17,730 nt of DNA, taken from the NCBI GenBank assembly GCA_036260105.1, contig DATAAN010000217.1, positions 1-17,730 of the forward strand, read 5' to 3'. Of this stretch, positions 1-8,139 are shown in pieces; within the stretch, counting starts at the first letter, position 1, and each line of letters starts with the position of its first letter. The notes beneath the pieces were generated by a model. It was given only the letters and a program-made list of their open reading frames with translations. It ran no database searches and was not told where the DNA came from. The DNA is from JAJCYE01 sp036260105 (GTDB taxonomy: Bacteria > Actinomycetota > CADDZG01 > JAHWKV01). The position numbers were made by a program, and so were the translations under genes.

Positions 1-2
1 CC

Positions 3-1130
3 ATCGTGGGCAACATCTACGTCGGCCGGGTGGAAAATGTGCTTCCCGGCATGGAGGCAGCGTTCCTCGACATCGGTGAAGCTCGTAACGCGGTCCTTTA
101 CGTCGGCGAGGTGAGCTACGACGAGGAGCTCGAAGGGCCCCCTCCCCGCATCGAGACGCTTCTGAAGTCGGGCCAGGCCGTCGTGGCGCAGGTCACGAAG
201 GACCCTATGGGTTCGAAGGGCGCCCGGCTGACGACCGAGGTGTCCCTCGCGGGCAGGTACCTCGTCCTGGTTCCCAACAGTGACTCACTGGGCATCAGCC
301 GCCGGCTCGGCGACTCCGAACGCAGGCGCCTGCGAGAGATCGCCAACCGCATCCGCCCCGACGGGCACGGCATGATCGTCCGCACCGCCGCCATCGGCGC
401 CTCGGAGGAGGATTTGGAGCGTGACGTTGCCCGCCTGACCCGCATCTGGAACGAGGTTTCGGACAAGGTGGACGGCGCCAAGCCGCCGAAGCTCATCTAC
501 TCGGAGCCTCCGCTCGCCATCCGAGTGGTGCGCGACCTGTTCACCGCCGACGTCGAAGAGGTCGTCGTGGACAGCGAGACCTCCTATCACCAGATCAGGG
601 ACTACCTGGAGGAGGTTGCTCCCGACTTCGGCGACCGGGTCCAGCTGTATGTCGACCCGATGCCGCTGTTCGAGCGGTTCCACGTCACCGAGCAGGTGCG
701 GAAGGCGATCGACCGCAAGGTCTGGCTGCAGTCCGGGGGCCACATAGTTATCGACCGGACGGAGGCGATGACTGTCATCGACGTCAACACCGGCCGCTAC
801 GTCGGCAGGTCGACCCTCGAGGACACGGTCCTCCACGCCAACCTGGAGGCGGCGGAGGAGATCGCCAAGCAGCTGAGGCTCCGGGACATCGGCGGCATCA
901 TAGTCATCGACTTCATCGACATGGGCTACGAGCGCAACCGCGACGAGCTGCTGAGGACGTTCGAGAGGGCGCTGCTCCGGGACAAGACACGAACGCAGGT
1001 CTACGGCGTTTCCGAGCTCGGGCTGGTGCAGATGACCCGCAAGAAGGTCTCCGAGGGCTTGCTGGAGGCGTTCTCCCACAAGTGCGACGCCTGCGAAGGC
1101 AGGGGAGTCATCCTCACCGAGCTCTCCTGA
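3..1130 (+). CDS. rng: Ribonuclease E/G family endoribonuclease (5' end outside window)
   Basis: Single-strand-specific endoribonuclease of the RNase E/G family, acting in rRNA/tRNA processing and mRNA decay. The reading frame is already open at the window edge and begins inside the S1-domain region (GNIYVGRVENVLPGMEAAF), so the true start lies upstream. Numbering from the first GTG at 6, the catalytic-core motif IDVNTGR carries D259 and IVIDFIDM carries D302. Their 43-residue spacing equals that of the two Mg-binding aspartates of E. coli RNase E (D303/D346). The Zn-link CxxC is C360-D-A-C363. The protein ends 11 residues after this, so it has no long C-terminal degradosome scaffold and looks RNase G-like or like a compact actinobacterial form. 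It sits immediately upstream of rplU, a common arrangement. Family is certain; rng versus rne naming is a judgement. Confidence 0.93.
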   Translation: MVGNIYVGRVENVLPGMEAAFLDIGEARNAVLYVGEVSYDEELEGPPPRIETLLKSGQAVVAQVTKDPMGSKGARLTTEVSLAGRYLVLVPNSDSLGISRRLGDSERRRLREIANRIRPDGHGMIVRTAAIGASEEDLERDVARLTRIWNEVSDKVDGAKPPKLIYSEPPLAIRVVRDLFTADVEEVVVDSETSYHQIRDYLEEVAPDFGDRVQLYVDPMPLFERFHVTEQVRKAIDRKVWLQSGGHIVIDRTEAMTVIDVNTGRYVGRSTLEDTVLHANLEAAEEIAKQLRLRDIGGIIVIDFIDMGYERNRDELLRTFERALLRDKTRTQVYGVSELGLVQMTRKKVSEGLLEAFSHKCDACEGRGVILTELS

Positions 1131-1140
1131 CAGCCGGAGA

Positions 1141-1177
1141 GCGCGGCGCCGCACGAAGGAGCGGAAGGCCGCCGCGC
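1141..1177 (+). terminator. GC-rich stem-loop after RNase E/G gene
   Basis: GCGCGGCG (1141-1148) pairs perfectly with CGCCGCGC (1170-1177) around a 21-nt loop, starting 10 nt after the RNase stop. No U-tract follows, so it is a weak or partial terminator, an mRNA-end stabilising hairpin, or part of the rplU leader. Confidence 0.25.
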
Positions 1178-1274
1178 CCGGCACGGGCGGTTGGTATGCT
1201 GTATTGATCCAACCGGCACTTCGGGCTTACTCGTGTGCCCTCCGCCGGAAGTTCCGGAGCAAAGAGGTCTAATC
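1178..1274 (+). promoter_or_regulatory. Leader/promoter region of rplU
   Basis: Non-coding leader before rplU. It holds a TATGCT hexamer (1195-1200) that could be a -10 box, although no convincing -35 is visible. A near-perfect inverted repeat CCGGAA-G-TTCCGG (1245-1257) lies just before the Shine-Dalgarno AAAGAGG (1261-1267). L21 operons in other bacteria often carry leader elements or autoregulation; whether this one does cannot be told from sequence alone. Confidence 0.3.
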
Positions 1275-1670
1275 ATGTACGCGGTTATCAAGACGGGCGG
1301 CAAGCAGTACAAGGTCGCGGCGGGCGACGTCATCGAGGTCGAGCGCATCAAGGTCAAAGGCGACGACCCGACGATCACTCTTACCCCGCTGCTCGTCGTC
1401 AACGACGACGGCAAGACGATCTCGGGCGCCAAGGACCTGGGAGGCTACGCGGTCGCTGCCAAGGTCGTCGGTGACACCAAGGGCGACAAGGTAACCGTCT
1501 TCAAGTACCGCAACAAGAGCGGATACCGCTCCAAGACCGGTCACCGGCAGCAGTACTCGCTGATCGAGATCACCTCCATCGGCGACGCCGGGAGTGGGTC
1601 ACAGTCGAAGACGGCGGTCGACACGTCCGAAGCGGGCGATTCTGGTAGCGTGGAGAGCAATGGCTCATAA
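1275..1670 (+). CDS. rplU: 50S ribosomal protein L21 (bL21)
   Basis: Large-subunit protein L21, binding 23S rRNA. The ATG at 1275 is chosen because it begins the canonical MYAVIKTGGKQYKV N-terminus and has AAAGAGG at 1261-1267 upstream; an in-frame TTG at 1191 would add 28 unrelated residues. The basic rRNA-binding segment FKYRNKSGYRSKTGHRQ is near residues 76-92. The protein is 131 aa, longer than the usual ~103. The extra C-terminal ~27 residues are Ser/Gly/acidic low complexity (about 105-131) and likely disordered. Its stop lies inside rpmA (11-nt overlap), suggesting translational coupling of L21 and L27. Confidence 0.96.
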   Translation: MYAVIKTGGKQYKVAAGDVIEVERIKVKGDDPTITLTPLLVVNDDGKTISGAKDLGGYAVAAKVVGDTKGDKVTVFKYRNKSGYRSKTGHRQQYSLIEITSIGDAGSGSQSKTAVDTSEAGDSGSVESNGS

Positions 1671-1920
1671 GAAGGGCGCCTCGGCGTCGCGAAACGGTAG
1701 GGATTCCAACGCTCAGCGTCTGGGTGTCAAGGTGTTCGGCGGGCAGGTTGTCACCGCCGGCTCCATCCTGGTGCGCCAGCGGGGGACTCGGATTCACCCG
1801 GGCACGCTGGTCGGCAAGGGCAAGGACGACACGCTGTTCGCCATCTCGGATGGTGAGGTGAAGTACCACCACCGCGCCGGCCGCCACCTGGTCAGCGTCA
1901 TCCCTCCAGCGGACAACTAG
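1660..1920 (+). CDS. rpmA: 50S ribosomal protein L27 (bL27)
   Basis: L27 of the large subunit, whose flexible N-terminus reaches the peptidyl-transferase centre. The protein is 86 aa, the normal length. It begins MAHKKGASASRNGRDS directly, with no cleavable N-terminal extension of the kind found in Firmicutes. The ATG at 1660 has GGAGAG (1652-1657) just upstream and lies within the end of rplU; an upstream in-frame GTG at 1594 would add non-homologous residues. Conserved segments include QRLGVKVFGGQVV and ILVRQRGTRIHPG. Co-transcribed with rplU. Confidence 0.97.
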   Translation: MAHKKGASASRNGRDSNAQRLGVKVFGGQVVTAGSILVRQRGTRIHPGTLVGKGKDDTLFAISDGEVKYHHRAGRHLVSVIPPADN

Positions 1921-1926
1921 TCCCTC

Positions 1927-1940
1927 CCTCCCCCGGGAGG
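1927..1940 (+). other. Small hairpin between rpmA and obgE
   Basis: CCTCCC (1927-1932) and GGGAGG (1935-1940) form an inverted repeat with a minimal loop in the 59-nt rpmA-obgE gap, the widest gap between the genes from rplU to proA. No U-tract follows. It may be an mRNA processing or attenuation element, or chance in GC-rich DNA. Confidence 0.25.
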
Positions 1941-1979
1941 CTCGCGCTGCGGGGCAGCTCCTCCTCTAGGCGGTAATCC

Positions 1980-3293
1980 ATGCTCGTCGACGAAGCGCAC
2001 ATCTTTGTCTCCTCCGGCAAGGGGGGAGACGGCGCCGTCTCGTTCCTCAAGATGAAGTACCAGCCGCGAGGCGGGCCCGACGGCGGCAACGGCGGGAACG
2101 GCGGCTCGGTCGTCCTCGAGGCGAGCACGGGCGTCAACTCTCTGTCCTGGCTCAAGAACCATCCGCATCAGAGCGCCAAAGCGGGCGTGCAGGGTGGGCG
2201 GAACAATAGGAGCGGGGCGTCCGCCCCGGACCTTGTCCTGCAGGTGCCCGCCGGGACCCTGGTCAAGGACGAGGCCGGACGGGTCGTCGCCGACCTGGCC
2301 TCGCCGGGAGATCGGGTGGTGGTCGCCAAGGGGGGCCGCGGCGGCAGGGGAAACGCCAAGTTCGTCACCTCCAACCGGCGGGCTCCCGGCTTCGGCGAGC
2401 TGGGTGAGCCGGGTGAGGAGAAGTCGCTTCGGCTGGAGCTGCAGATGATCGCCGACGTTGCCGTCATCGGCCTCCCCAACGTGGGCAAGTCCACGCTGGT
2501 GGGCGCGCTGTCGGAGGCGAAGCCGAAGGTGGCGGACTATCCCTTCACGACGCTCGAGCCGTCGCTCGGCGTCGTAAGCTACGGCGACACGGATTTCACC
2601 ATCTGCGACGTGCCCGGGCTGATCGAGGGAGCAGCGGAGGGTAGAGGTCTCGGCATCAAGTTCCTCCGGCACGCGATGCGCTCAGCCGCTTTCGTCCACG
2701 TGATCGACCTGGCCGCCGACGTCCCGCCCCTGGACGCACTCGACACGGTCAACGCCGAGCTCCGGCAGTTCCGGGAGGATCTGATGGAGCGCCCGGTGGT
2801 CGTGGCTTTGAACAAGGTCGACGTGGCCGGCGAAGAGGCCGCCCGTGCCGCCCAGGCACAGTTCGCCGCCCGTGGGATCGATGCGCTGGTCATCTCGGCT
2901 TCGGAGGGGACCGGCCTGCACGATCTGCGGAAGCGCCTGGCTGCGATTGTGTCCGAGTGGCGCGCCGAGCGGGCTCGCCCCCAGGGATTCGAGCTGTTCA
3001 AGACCGAGGCGGAGCCGGTGCGGGTGGAGCGCGAGGGCGCGGCGTGGCGGGTCACCGGCGGATCTGTCGTCCGGTGGGTGGCCATGACCGACCTCAACAA
3101 CGCCGAGGCGGTTGCCTACCTGCAGAACCGCCTGGAAGGCGCAGGAGTAGAGGACCTGCTCGCCAAAGCAGGCGCCTCCCACGGTGACGAGGTGCGGATC
3201 GGCAGGTCGGTCTTCAGCTGGTGGCCGAAGGGATCGGTGCCTCCGGATGCATACGACACGGACGGCCCTCGGCTGAAAAGGGGAGGGCATTGA
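1980..3293 (+). CDS. obgE: GTPase Obg/CgtA, ribosome assembly
   Basis: Obg-family GTPase that binds 50S precursors and links ribosome maturation to growth and stringent control. The 437 residues show all three domains. The Gly-rich Obg fold (about 1-157) has runs such as GGPDGGNGGNGG. The G domain has P-loop G164-LPNVGK-S171, switch YPFTTLEPSLG, G3 DVPG from D210, G4 NKVD 278-281 and a G5 SASEG motif. The C-terminal OCT domain (about 345-430) carries VAMTDLNNAEAVAYLQNRL and ends near FSWWPKG; this extra domain is typical of Actinobacteria and Firmicutes. The ATG at 1980 gives the canonical N-terminus; the Shine-Dalgarno is modest (AGGCGG, 1968-1973). The stop overlaps the proB start. Confidence 0.96.
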   Translation: MLVDEAHIFVSSGKGGDGAVSFLKMKYQPRGGPDGGNGGNGGSVVLEASTGVNSLSWLKNHPHQSAKAGVQGGRNNRSGASAPDLVLQVPAGTLVKDEAGRVVADLASPGDRVVVAKGGRGGRGNAKFVTSNRRAPGFGELGEPGEEKSLRLELQMIADVAVIGLPNVGKSTLVGALSEAKPKVADYPFTTLEPSLGVVSYGDTDFTICDVPGLIEGAAEGRGLGIKFLRHAMRSAAFVHVIDLAADVPPLDALDTVNAELRQFREDLMERPVVVALNKVDVAGEEAARAAQAQFAARGIDALVISASEGTGLHDLRKRLAAIVSEWRAERARPQGFELFKTEAEPVRVEREGAAWRVTGGSVVRWVAMTDLNNAEAVAYLQNRLEGAGVEDLLAKAGASHGDEVRIGRSVFSWWPKGSVPPDAYDTDGPRLKRGGH

Positions 3294-4357
3294 AGGTAAT
3301 ACGCCGCGTCGTTGTAAAGATCGGCACCACCTCTCTCACCGGACCGGACGGGAAACCGGACCGCCGCCGGATGCGCAAGGTGACCGACCAGGTGGCCCTG
3401 CTGAACGAGCAGGGGGTCCAGTGCGTGATCGTCTCCTCGGCGGCGATAGCCGCCGGCATGCACGAGCTCGGCCTGAAAGGCCGACCCACGGACATGCCGG
3501 GCCTTCAGGCTGCGGCCGCCGTCGGTCAGAGGCGCCTGATGGACCTCTACGGCGCGTTGTTTGCGCCAAAGGGCATATCGGTCGGCCAGATCCTCCTGAC
3601 GCAGGACGACATGATCCAGCGCCGTCACTACCTCAATGCCCGGCAAACGATCGACCGGCTGCTGGAGCTCGGATGTGTGCCGATCGTCAACGAGAACGAC
3701 ACCGTGGCGACGCAGGAGATCCGGTACGGCGACAACGACCGGCTGGCCGCCCTGGTCGCCAACCTGGTCGGCGCGGACCTGCTGGTGATGCTGTCCGACG
3801 TCGAAGGTGTGTTCACCCGGCACCCGGGGGAGGCGGGAGCCGAGCTGGTGGAGCAGGTGGACGAGATCACGCCGGCCCTTCTGAAGTATGCGTCCGGTTC
3901 GTCGGCCCTCGGGTCGGGAGGCATGGCATCCAAGCTGGAGGCCGCCCGCATGGCGACGCTTTCGGGGGTTCCGGCGGTCATCGCGTCCGCGCTCCGCAAG
4001 GACGTCCTGCTCGACGCAGTCGCCGGCAGGAGCGTGGGCACCTACTTCAAACCCAGCCCGTCCAAGATCCAGGCACGCAAGCTATGGATCGCATGGGCGC
4101 AGCAGTCCCGGGGCCGCATCGTCGTCGACGACGGAGCTGCGCACGCCCTGACCGAGGGCAAGAAGAGTTTGCTCGCAGCAGGAGTCAAAATGGTGGAGGG
4201 CAACTTTCGTGCAGGAGATGCGGTTGAGGTGGTCACGGTAGGCGACGAGCTGGTGGCGAAGGGACTGGTGGGGTTCGACGCGGGAATTCTTGCGGAGATC
4301 GCCGGGACCAAAGGCAACCGGGAGGTCATCCATCGCGACCACATGGTGCTGATGTGA
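3290..4357 (+). CDS. proB: Glutamate 5-kinase
   Basis: Phosphorylates L-glutamate to gamma-glutamyl phosphate, the first step of proline synthesis; cytosolic. The amino-acid kinase domain starts VVVKIGTTSLT (K10), with NENDTVAT at 134-141 and the substrate-binding GSGGMASKLEAAR further on. A C-terminal PUA domain (about 275-355) includes VVDDGAAHAL and the FRAGDAVEVV strand. Total 355 aa, close to the usual ~367. I take the TTG at 3290, which overlaps the obgE TGA (TTGA) and follows GGGAGGG at 3281-3287; the next upstream in-frame start (GTG 3221) would add 23 non-homologous residues. A GTGA overlap joins it to proA, so the two enzymes of this channelled step are translationally coupled. Confidence 0.95.
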   Translation: MKVIRRVVVKIGTTSLTGPDGKPDRRRMRKVTDQVALLNEQGVQCVIVSSAAIAAGMHELGLKGRPTDMPGLQAAAAVGQRRLMDLYGALFAPKGISVGQILLTQDDMIQRRHYLNARQTIDRLLELGCVPIVNENDTVATQEIRYGDNDRLAALVANLVGADLLVMLSDVEGVFTRHPGEAGAELVEQVDEITPALLKYASGSSALGSGGMASKLEAARMATLSGVPAVIASALRKDVLLDAVAGRSVGTYFKPSPSKIQARKLWIAWAQQSRGRIVVDDGAAHALTEGKKSLLAAGVKMVEGNFRAGDAVEVVTVGDELVAKGLVGFDAGILAEIAGTKGNREVIHRDHMVLM

Positions 4358-5619
4358 GCACTGCTGAGAAGGTGTCGGTGCCGCTCCGAACGCTGGGGGA
4401 GCGGGCGCAGTCGGCCGCCGCCGAGCTGGCTCAGGTCTCCGGCGGGGTGCGACGGGCCGCCCTCCTTGCCATGGCGGACGCCCTGGACGCCGGCGCCGAC
4501 CGGCTGGTGGCGGTAAATCGCGAGGACGTCGAGGCTGCCCGCGGCACGCTGACCAAGGCCCTGACCGACCGGCTCACCCTCACGCCCTCCCGTCTCGCCG
4601 ACATGAGCAAGGGCTTGAGGTCGATCGCCGGCCAGCCGGACCCGGTCGGTGAGGTCGTCGAGGAGTGGACCCGCCCCAACGGCCTGCGAATAAGCAAGGT
4701 GCGCCGTCCCCTGGGGGTGGTCTCGGTGATCTACGAGGCCCGGCCAAACGTCACCTCGGATGTTGCAGGCCTGTGCATCATGTCGGGCAACGCGGTCATG
4801 CTCCGGGGGTCCTCGGCGGCGCTTCGGACCAACCGCTGCATCGCTGAGATCCTGGTCGAGGCCGCCACCAAGGCCGGACTGCCGGAGCACGCCATCCAGC
4901 TCGTGGAGGACACTTCCCGGGAGTCGGCGGTGGAGCTGATGCAGCTCAAGGGCCTGGTCGACCTTCTCGTCCCCCGAGGTGGACCGGCGCTCATCCGCTC
5001 GATCGAGGACAACGCCACGGTCCCGTACATCATCGACGGCGACGGCAACTGCCACGTCTACGTCGACCGCTCGGCCGACGCCGACATGGCCACCGCCATA
5101 ATCGTCAACGCAAAGACCTCCAAACCCAGCGTGTGCAACGCGGCGGAGACTCTGCTCGTCCACGCCGGGCTCGCGGATCGCTGGCTGCCCGGAGCGCTCG
5201 ATGCGCTCGAGGCCAGAGGCGTGGAGATACGGGGCGACGAGACCGTCCGGCGGCTGTGGCCGAAGGCGCTCCCCGCCACCGAGGAGGACTGGGGGACGGA
5301 GTACCTGGACCTGGTCCTTGCCGTCCGCGTGGTTCCGGGCATCGAGGAGGCGATCGACCACGTCAACCGGTGGGGCACGTCCAACGCCGAGGCCATCGTC
5401 ACCGCCGACGCCAAAGCGGCCGAGATGTTTACCAGGCAGGTGGATTCGGGAACCGTGTTCGTTAACGCATCCACCCGCTTCAGCGACGGGGGGCAGTTTG
5501 GCTACGGCGCCGAGATCGGCATCTCGACGCAGAAACTTCACGCGCGAGGCCCCCTGGGACTGAGGGAGCTCACCTGCACAGCGTACGTCGTGTGGGGCAG
5601 CGGCCAGGTCCGCGAGTAA
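4354..5619 (+). CDS. proA: Gamma-glutamyl phosphate reductase
   Basis: NADPH-dependent reduction of gamma-glutamyl phosphate to glutamate semialdehyde, second step of proline synthesis. It is 421 aa, the standard length, with the ALDH-superfamily fold. The catalytic cysteine is C261 in KTSKPSVCNAAETLLVH. Other family segments are RRPLGVVSVIYEARPNVT and SDGGQFGYGAEIGISTQKLHARGP. The GTG start at 4354 overlaps the proB stop by 4 nt. In many related genomes nadD follows directly; here an unrecognised gene and zwf intervene. Confidence 0.96.
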   Translation: MSTAEKVSVPLRTLGERAQSAAAELAQVSGGVRRAALLAMADALDAGADRLVAVNREDVEAARGTLTKALTDRLTLTPSRLADMSKGLRSIAGQPDPVGEVVEEWTRPNGLRISKVRRPLGVVSVIYEARPNVTSDVAGLCIMSGNAVMLRGSSAALRTNRCIAEILVEAATKAGLPEHAIQLVEDTSRESAVELMQLKGLVDLLVPRGGPALIRSIEDNATVPYIIDGDGNCHVYVDRSADADMATAIIVNAKTSKPSVCNAAETLLVHAGLADRWLPGALDALEARGVEIRGDETVRRLWPKALPATEEDWGTEYLDLVLAVRVVPGIEEAIDHVNRWGTSNAEAIVTADAKAAEMFTRQVDSGTVFVNASTRFSDGGQFGYGAEIGISTQKLHARGPLGLRELTCTAYVVWGSGQVRE

Positions 5620-5684
5620 TCCGAGAGGGATTGAGATGGCCCAGTGGTTATCATCCTCACCAACAGATCGAGAACGAGGAGTAC

Positions 5685-6047
5685 ATGGCCGAACTTCTGC
5701 ATCCCCTGGAGCTGGTCTCCGTGCGTGTCACTCCGGAGGACGACCCCAACGACGTGGGCATCCTTCTGGACGGCACGATCAGCCTTCCTTTCACCATCGA
5801 GCGGGAGTGGTCCGGCAACGTGGGCTACTACTTCGAGCAGTACGCGATTACGGCGGGCGACCGGGAGCTCTTCCGGAGCGTGCCTCAGCAGATCTTCGTC
5901 CGTGGTCTTCAGTCCCGGACTGCGTACCGGGACACAGTCGATGAGCGGATCCAGCTGGAGCCGGGAACCTGTGAGCTCCTGTTCGTCATCGACGACGTCC
6001 CCATGGCCAAGGTCGAGGTACCGGTCAAGGCGCTCGCCCGGACATAA
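5685..6047 (+). CDS. Conserved-looking protein of unknown function (120 aa)
   Basis: I do not recognise this protein. It starts at ATG 5685, preceded by GAGGAG at 5676-5681. It is acidic, with no signal peptide, membrane segment or cysteine pair (one Cys near the end). It reads as alternating beta strands (LELVSVRVTPEDDP, DGTISLPFTIEREWSGNVGYY, CELLFVIDDVPMAKVEVPVKAL), suggesting a compact mostly-beta cytoplasmic fold. Codon usage is like its neighbours. It lies 65 nt after proA and 20 nt before zwf on the same strand, so it is probably co-transcribed with zwf. A link to NADPH/proline metabolism is only contextual. Confidence 0.8.
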   Translation: MAELLHPLELVSVRVTPEDDPNDVGILLDGTISLPFTIEREWSGNVGYYFEQYAITAGDRELFRSVPQQIFVRGLQSRTAYRDTVDERIQLEPGTCELLFVIDDVPMAKVEVPVKALART

Positions 6048-6067
6048 CTGCGCGCCCGGCAGAGGCG

Positions 6068-7525
6068 GTGCCTGAGATGGGACTGGAGCGGCCGGACCCA
6101 CAGGTCATCGTGATCTTCGGGGCATCCGGAGATCTCACCAAGCGCAAAGCCATGCCGGCCCTGTACAACCTGTACCGGGAGAACCTGCTGCCCAACAACT
6201 TCGCCGTGGTGGGGTTCGCGCGCACGCCGATGAGCAAGGAGGAGTTCCGGGCCAACATGCGCGATGCGGTGGGCGAGCACAGCCGCTCGGGTATTGCCGG
6301 ACGGTACTGGGGCTCATTCGAGAGCCACCTCGACTACTTTGCGGGCAGCTACTCTGACCCGGCTGGCTGGATCGACTTTCGCAAGTTCCTGGAGGAGATC
6401 GACGCCGAGTTCGGCACCGAAGGCCGCCGGCTTTACTACTGCGCGACGCCGCCCTCCACCTTCCCCGAGATCATTCACTGCATCGGTGAGATGGGGATGG
6501 CTGACCAATCCCGCATCGTGGTCGAGAAGCCTTTCGGCTACGACCTGACGACTGCCCAGGACCTCAACTCGGTCGTCCACGGAGTCTTCAAAGAGGAGCA
6601 GATCTTCCGCATCGACCACTACCTCGGCAAGGAGACCGTTCAGAACATCCTCGTCTTCCGCTTCTCTAACGGCATGTTCGAGCCGATCTGGAACCGCAGC
6701 TATGTGCAGTCGGTGCAGATCGACGTAGCGGAGTCGGTGGGCGTCGAGGGCCGGGGAAGCTTCTACGAGGGCGCCGGCGCCATCCGGGACATCGTGCAGA
6801 ACCACATGCTCCAGCTCCTTGCGACCCTGGCGATGGAGCCGCCGGCTCTGTTTGACGCCGAGTCCATCCGCAACGAGAAGGTGAAGCTGCTTCGTTCCGT
6901 CCGGCAGATCGACCCGGCCGAGACCGTGAGGGGCCAGTACACCTCCGGAGTGGTCGACGGCCGAGCGGTCCCGGGGTATCAGGAGGAGCCCGGCGTGGAG
7001 GCAGGCTCCATGACGGAGACCTTCGCCGCCATGAAGCTGAGCATCGACAACTGGCGCTGGGCGGGCGTGCCGGTGTTCCTGCGGACCGGCAAGCGCATGC
7101 CCCGGCGTGAGACCACCATCACCGTCTACTTCCACGGGGCGCCGCACCTCCTTTTCGAAGCCTCCGGCCTGGAGCGCCCGCGGCGCAACCACCTGACCAT
7201 CCGGGTGCAGCCTGACGAAGGCATCACGCTCACCTTCGGGGCGAAGGTTCCGGGGCCCGACATGCGGGTGGCGCCGGTCGACATGGACTTCGACTACGAC
7301 GAGTCGTTCATGAGCGCTCCTGCGGAGGCGTACGAGCGGCTGATCCTGGATGCGATGATCGGCGACGCGACGCTGTTCACCCGTGCCGACGAGATCGAGC
7401 GCAGCTGGCAGATCGTCGAGAAGATCCTGCCGAAGAGCCCGACGGAGCCGTACCCGGCGGGAACCTGGGGCCCGGCGGCCTCCGACGAGCTCGTGGCGCC
7501 GGACAAGTGGCACATCAGGCACTAG
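6068..7525 (+). CDS. zwf: Glucose-6-phosphate 1-dehydrogenase
   Basis: Oxidises glucose-6-phosphate to 6-phosphogluconolactone with NADP(+), entry to the oxidative pentose phosphate pathway. The Rossmann motif VIFGASGDLTKRK has its glycines at about G18-G21. The substrate motif RIDHYLGKE spans 181-189, with catalytic-dyad-region residues D183/H184. EKPFGYD precedes it, and the C-terminal sheet domain carries FLRTGKRMP. 485 aa is full length. Start choice is open between GTG 6068 (AGAGG only 2 nt upstream) and ATG 6077 (three codons later, AGAGG 11 nt upstream). NADPH from this enzyme could feed ProA, but shared regulation is inference. No pgl, gnd or opcA gene follows. Confidence 0.96.
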   Translation: MPEMGLERPDPQVIVIFGASGDLTKRKAMPALYNLYRENLLPNNFAVVGFARTPMSKEEFRANMRDAVGEHSRSGIAGRYWGSFESHLDYFAGSYSDPAGWIDFRKFLEEIDAEFGTEGRRLYYCATPPSTFPEIIHCIGEMGMADQSRIVVEKPFGYDLTTAQDLNSVVHGVFKEEQIFRIDHYLGKETVQNILVFRFSNGMFEPIWNRSYVQSVQIDVAESVGVEGRGSFYEGAGAIRDIVQNHMLQLLATLAMEPPALFDAESIRNEKVKLLRSVRQIDPAETVRGQYTSGVVDGRAVPGYQEEPGVEAGSMTETFAAMKLSIDNWRWAGVPVFLRTGKRMPRRETTITVYFHGAPHLLFEASGLERPRRNHLTIRVQPDEGITLTFGAKVPGPDMRVAPVDMDFDYDESFMSAPAEAYERLILDAMIGDATLFTRADEIERSWQIVEKILPKSPTEPYPAGTWGPAASDELVAPDKWHIRH

Positions 7526-7650
7526 CGGGGACAGCTGGCGCGGGTCGTTTCCCGTAAGAACTCGGCTCCGCGACCGGCGGCCGCGGTTGTGATGAAGTGT
7601 TCCCGCGGCTCACTTTCCAAATCTTTTCTACTCCGCCCATGCGGGGCGAT
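7526..7650. other. Convergent intergenic region zwf / VOC gene
   Basis: 125 nt between two converging genes. Short stems are present: CCGCG 7568-7572 with CGCGG 7582-7586, and CGCCC 7634-7638 with GGGCG 7644-7648. Neither has a proper U-tract, so termination here is weakly supported. Nothing else was seen. Confidence 0.3.
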
Positions 7651-8091
7651 TTACCCGAGCTGCTCGGAAAGGGCGATGATGATGCCCTCGGGGCCCCGCA
7701 CGTAGGCGAGCCGGTACGTCTCTCCGTACTGCACCACTTCGCCGACCAGCTCGGCGCCGTGGGCAAGTAGACGTGCGATGAGCTCGTCGATGTCATCGAC
7801 GAGGAACATGATCCGGCGGATCCCAAGTGCGTTCACCGGAGCGTTCGCCGGTCCAGTTCTGATCGCCTCCGGGGTGTGGAACTTGTCCAGCTCGATCCGT
7901 CCGTGGCCGTCCGGAGTGCGCATCAACACGAGGGTGGCGCGGACGTTATGAAGGCCGACGAGACGATCAACCGAGGGGCCTTCGACGGTCGTCTCGCCCT
8001 CCAACTCGAGTCCGACTTCGAGAAAGAAGGCCTTCACGGCCTCCAGGTCGTTGACGACGATCAGGACGTTGTCCATTCGTCTGAGAGTCAT
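7651..8091 (-). CDS. VOC-fold (glyoxalase/bleomycin resistance) family protein
   Basis: A small cytoplasmic protein of the vicinal oxygen chelate superfamily, 146 aa. It shows two paired beta-alpha-beta-beta-beta modules. The first is DNVLIVVNDLEAVKAFFLEVGLEL with VDRLVGLHNVRATLVLMRTP. The second is GIRRIMFLVDDIDELIARLLAHGAEL, ending in RLAYVRGPEGIIIALSEQL. The usual His at the first metal position is replaced by Asn in the N-terminal strand, so metal use and substrate are uncertain; glyoxalase I activity should not be assumed. ATG 8091 is chosen because AAGGA precedes it on the minus strand; a TTG at 8106 would add 5 residues. It is the last gene of a leftward operon after the CoA-binding gene (48-nt gap). 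Confidence 0.88.
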   Translation of the reverse strand: MTLRRMDNVLIVVNDLEAVKAFFLEVGLELEGETTVEGPSVDRLVGLHNVRATLVLMRTPDGHGRIELDKFHTPEAIRTGPANAPVNALGIRRIMFLVDDIDELIARLLAHGAELVGEVVQYGETYRLAYVRGPEGIIIALSEQLG

Positions 8092-8139
8092 GTTTTCCTT
8101 TCCCAAGCTCGACAGCTCGCTCAGCGCTACCGCGGCCGG

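Noticed and set aside
285..1184. 299-codon minus-strand frame
   Set aside because: Antisense to the RNase E/G gene, whose catalytic motifs are intact; no Shine-Dalgarno-supported start.
4042..5541. 499-codon open frame on the minus strand
   Set aside because: It lies antisense to proB/proA, both of which have clear family motifs; long shadow frames are expected in GC-rich coding DNA.
6314..7522. 402-codon minus-strand frame
   Set aside because: Antisense shadow of zwf, with no recognisable motifs and an atypical His/Asp/Arg-rich composition.
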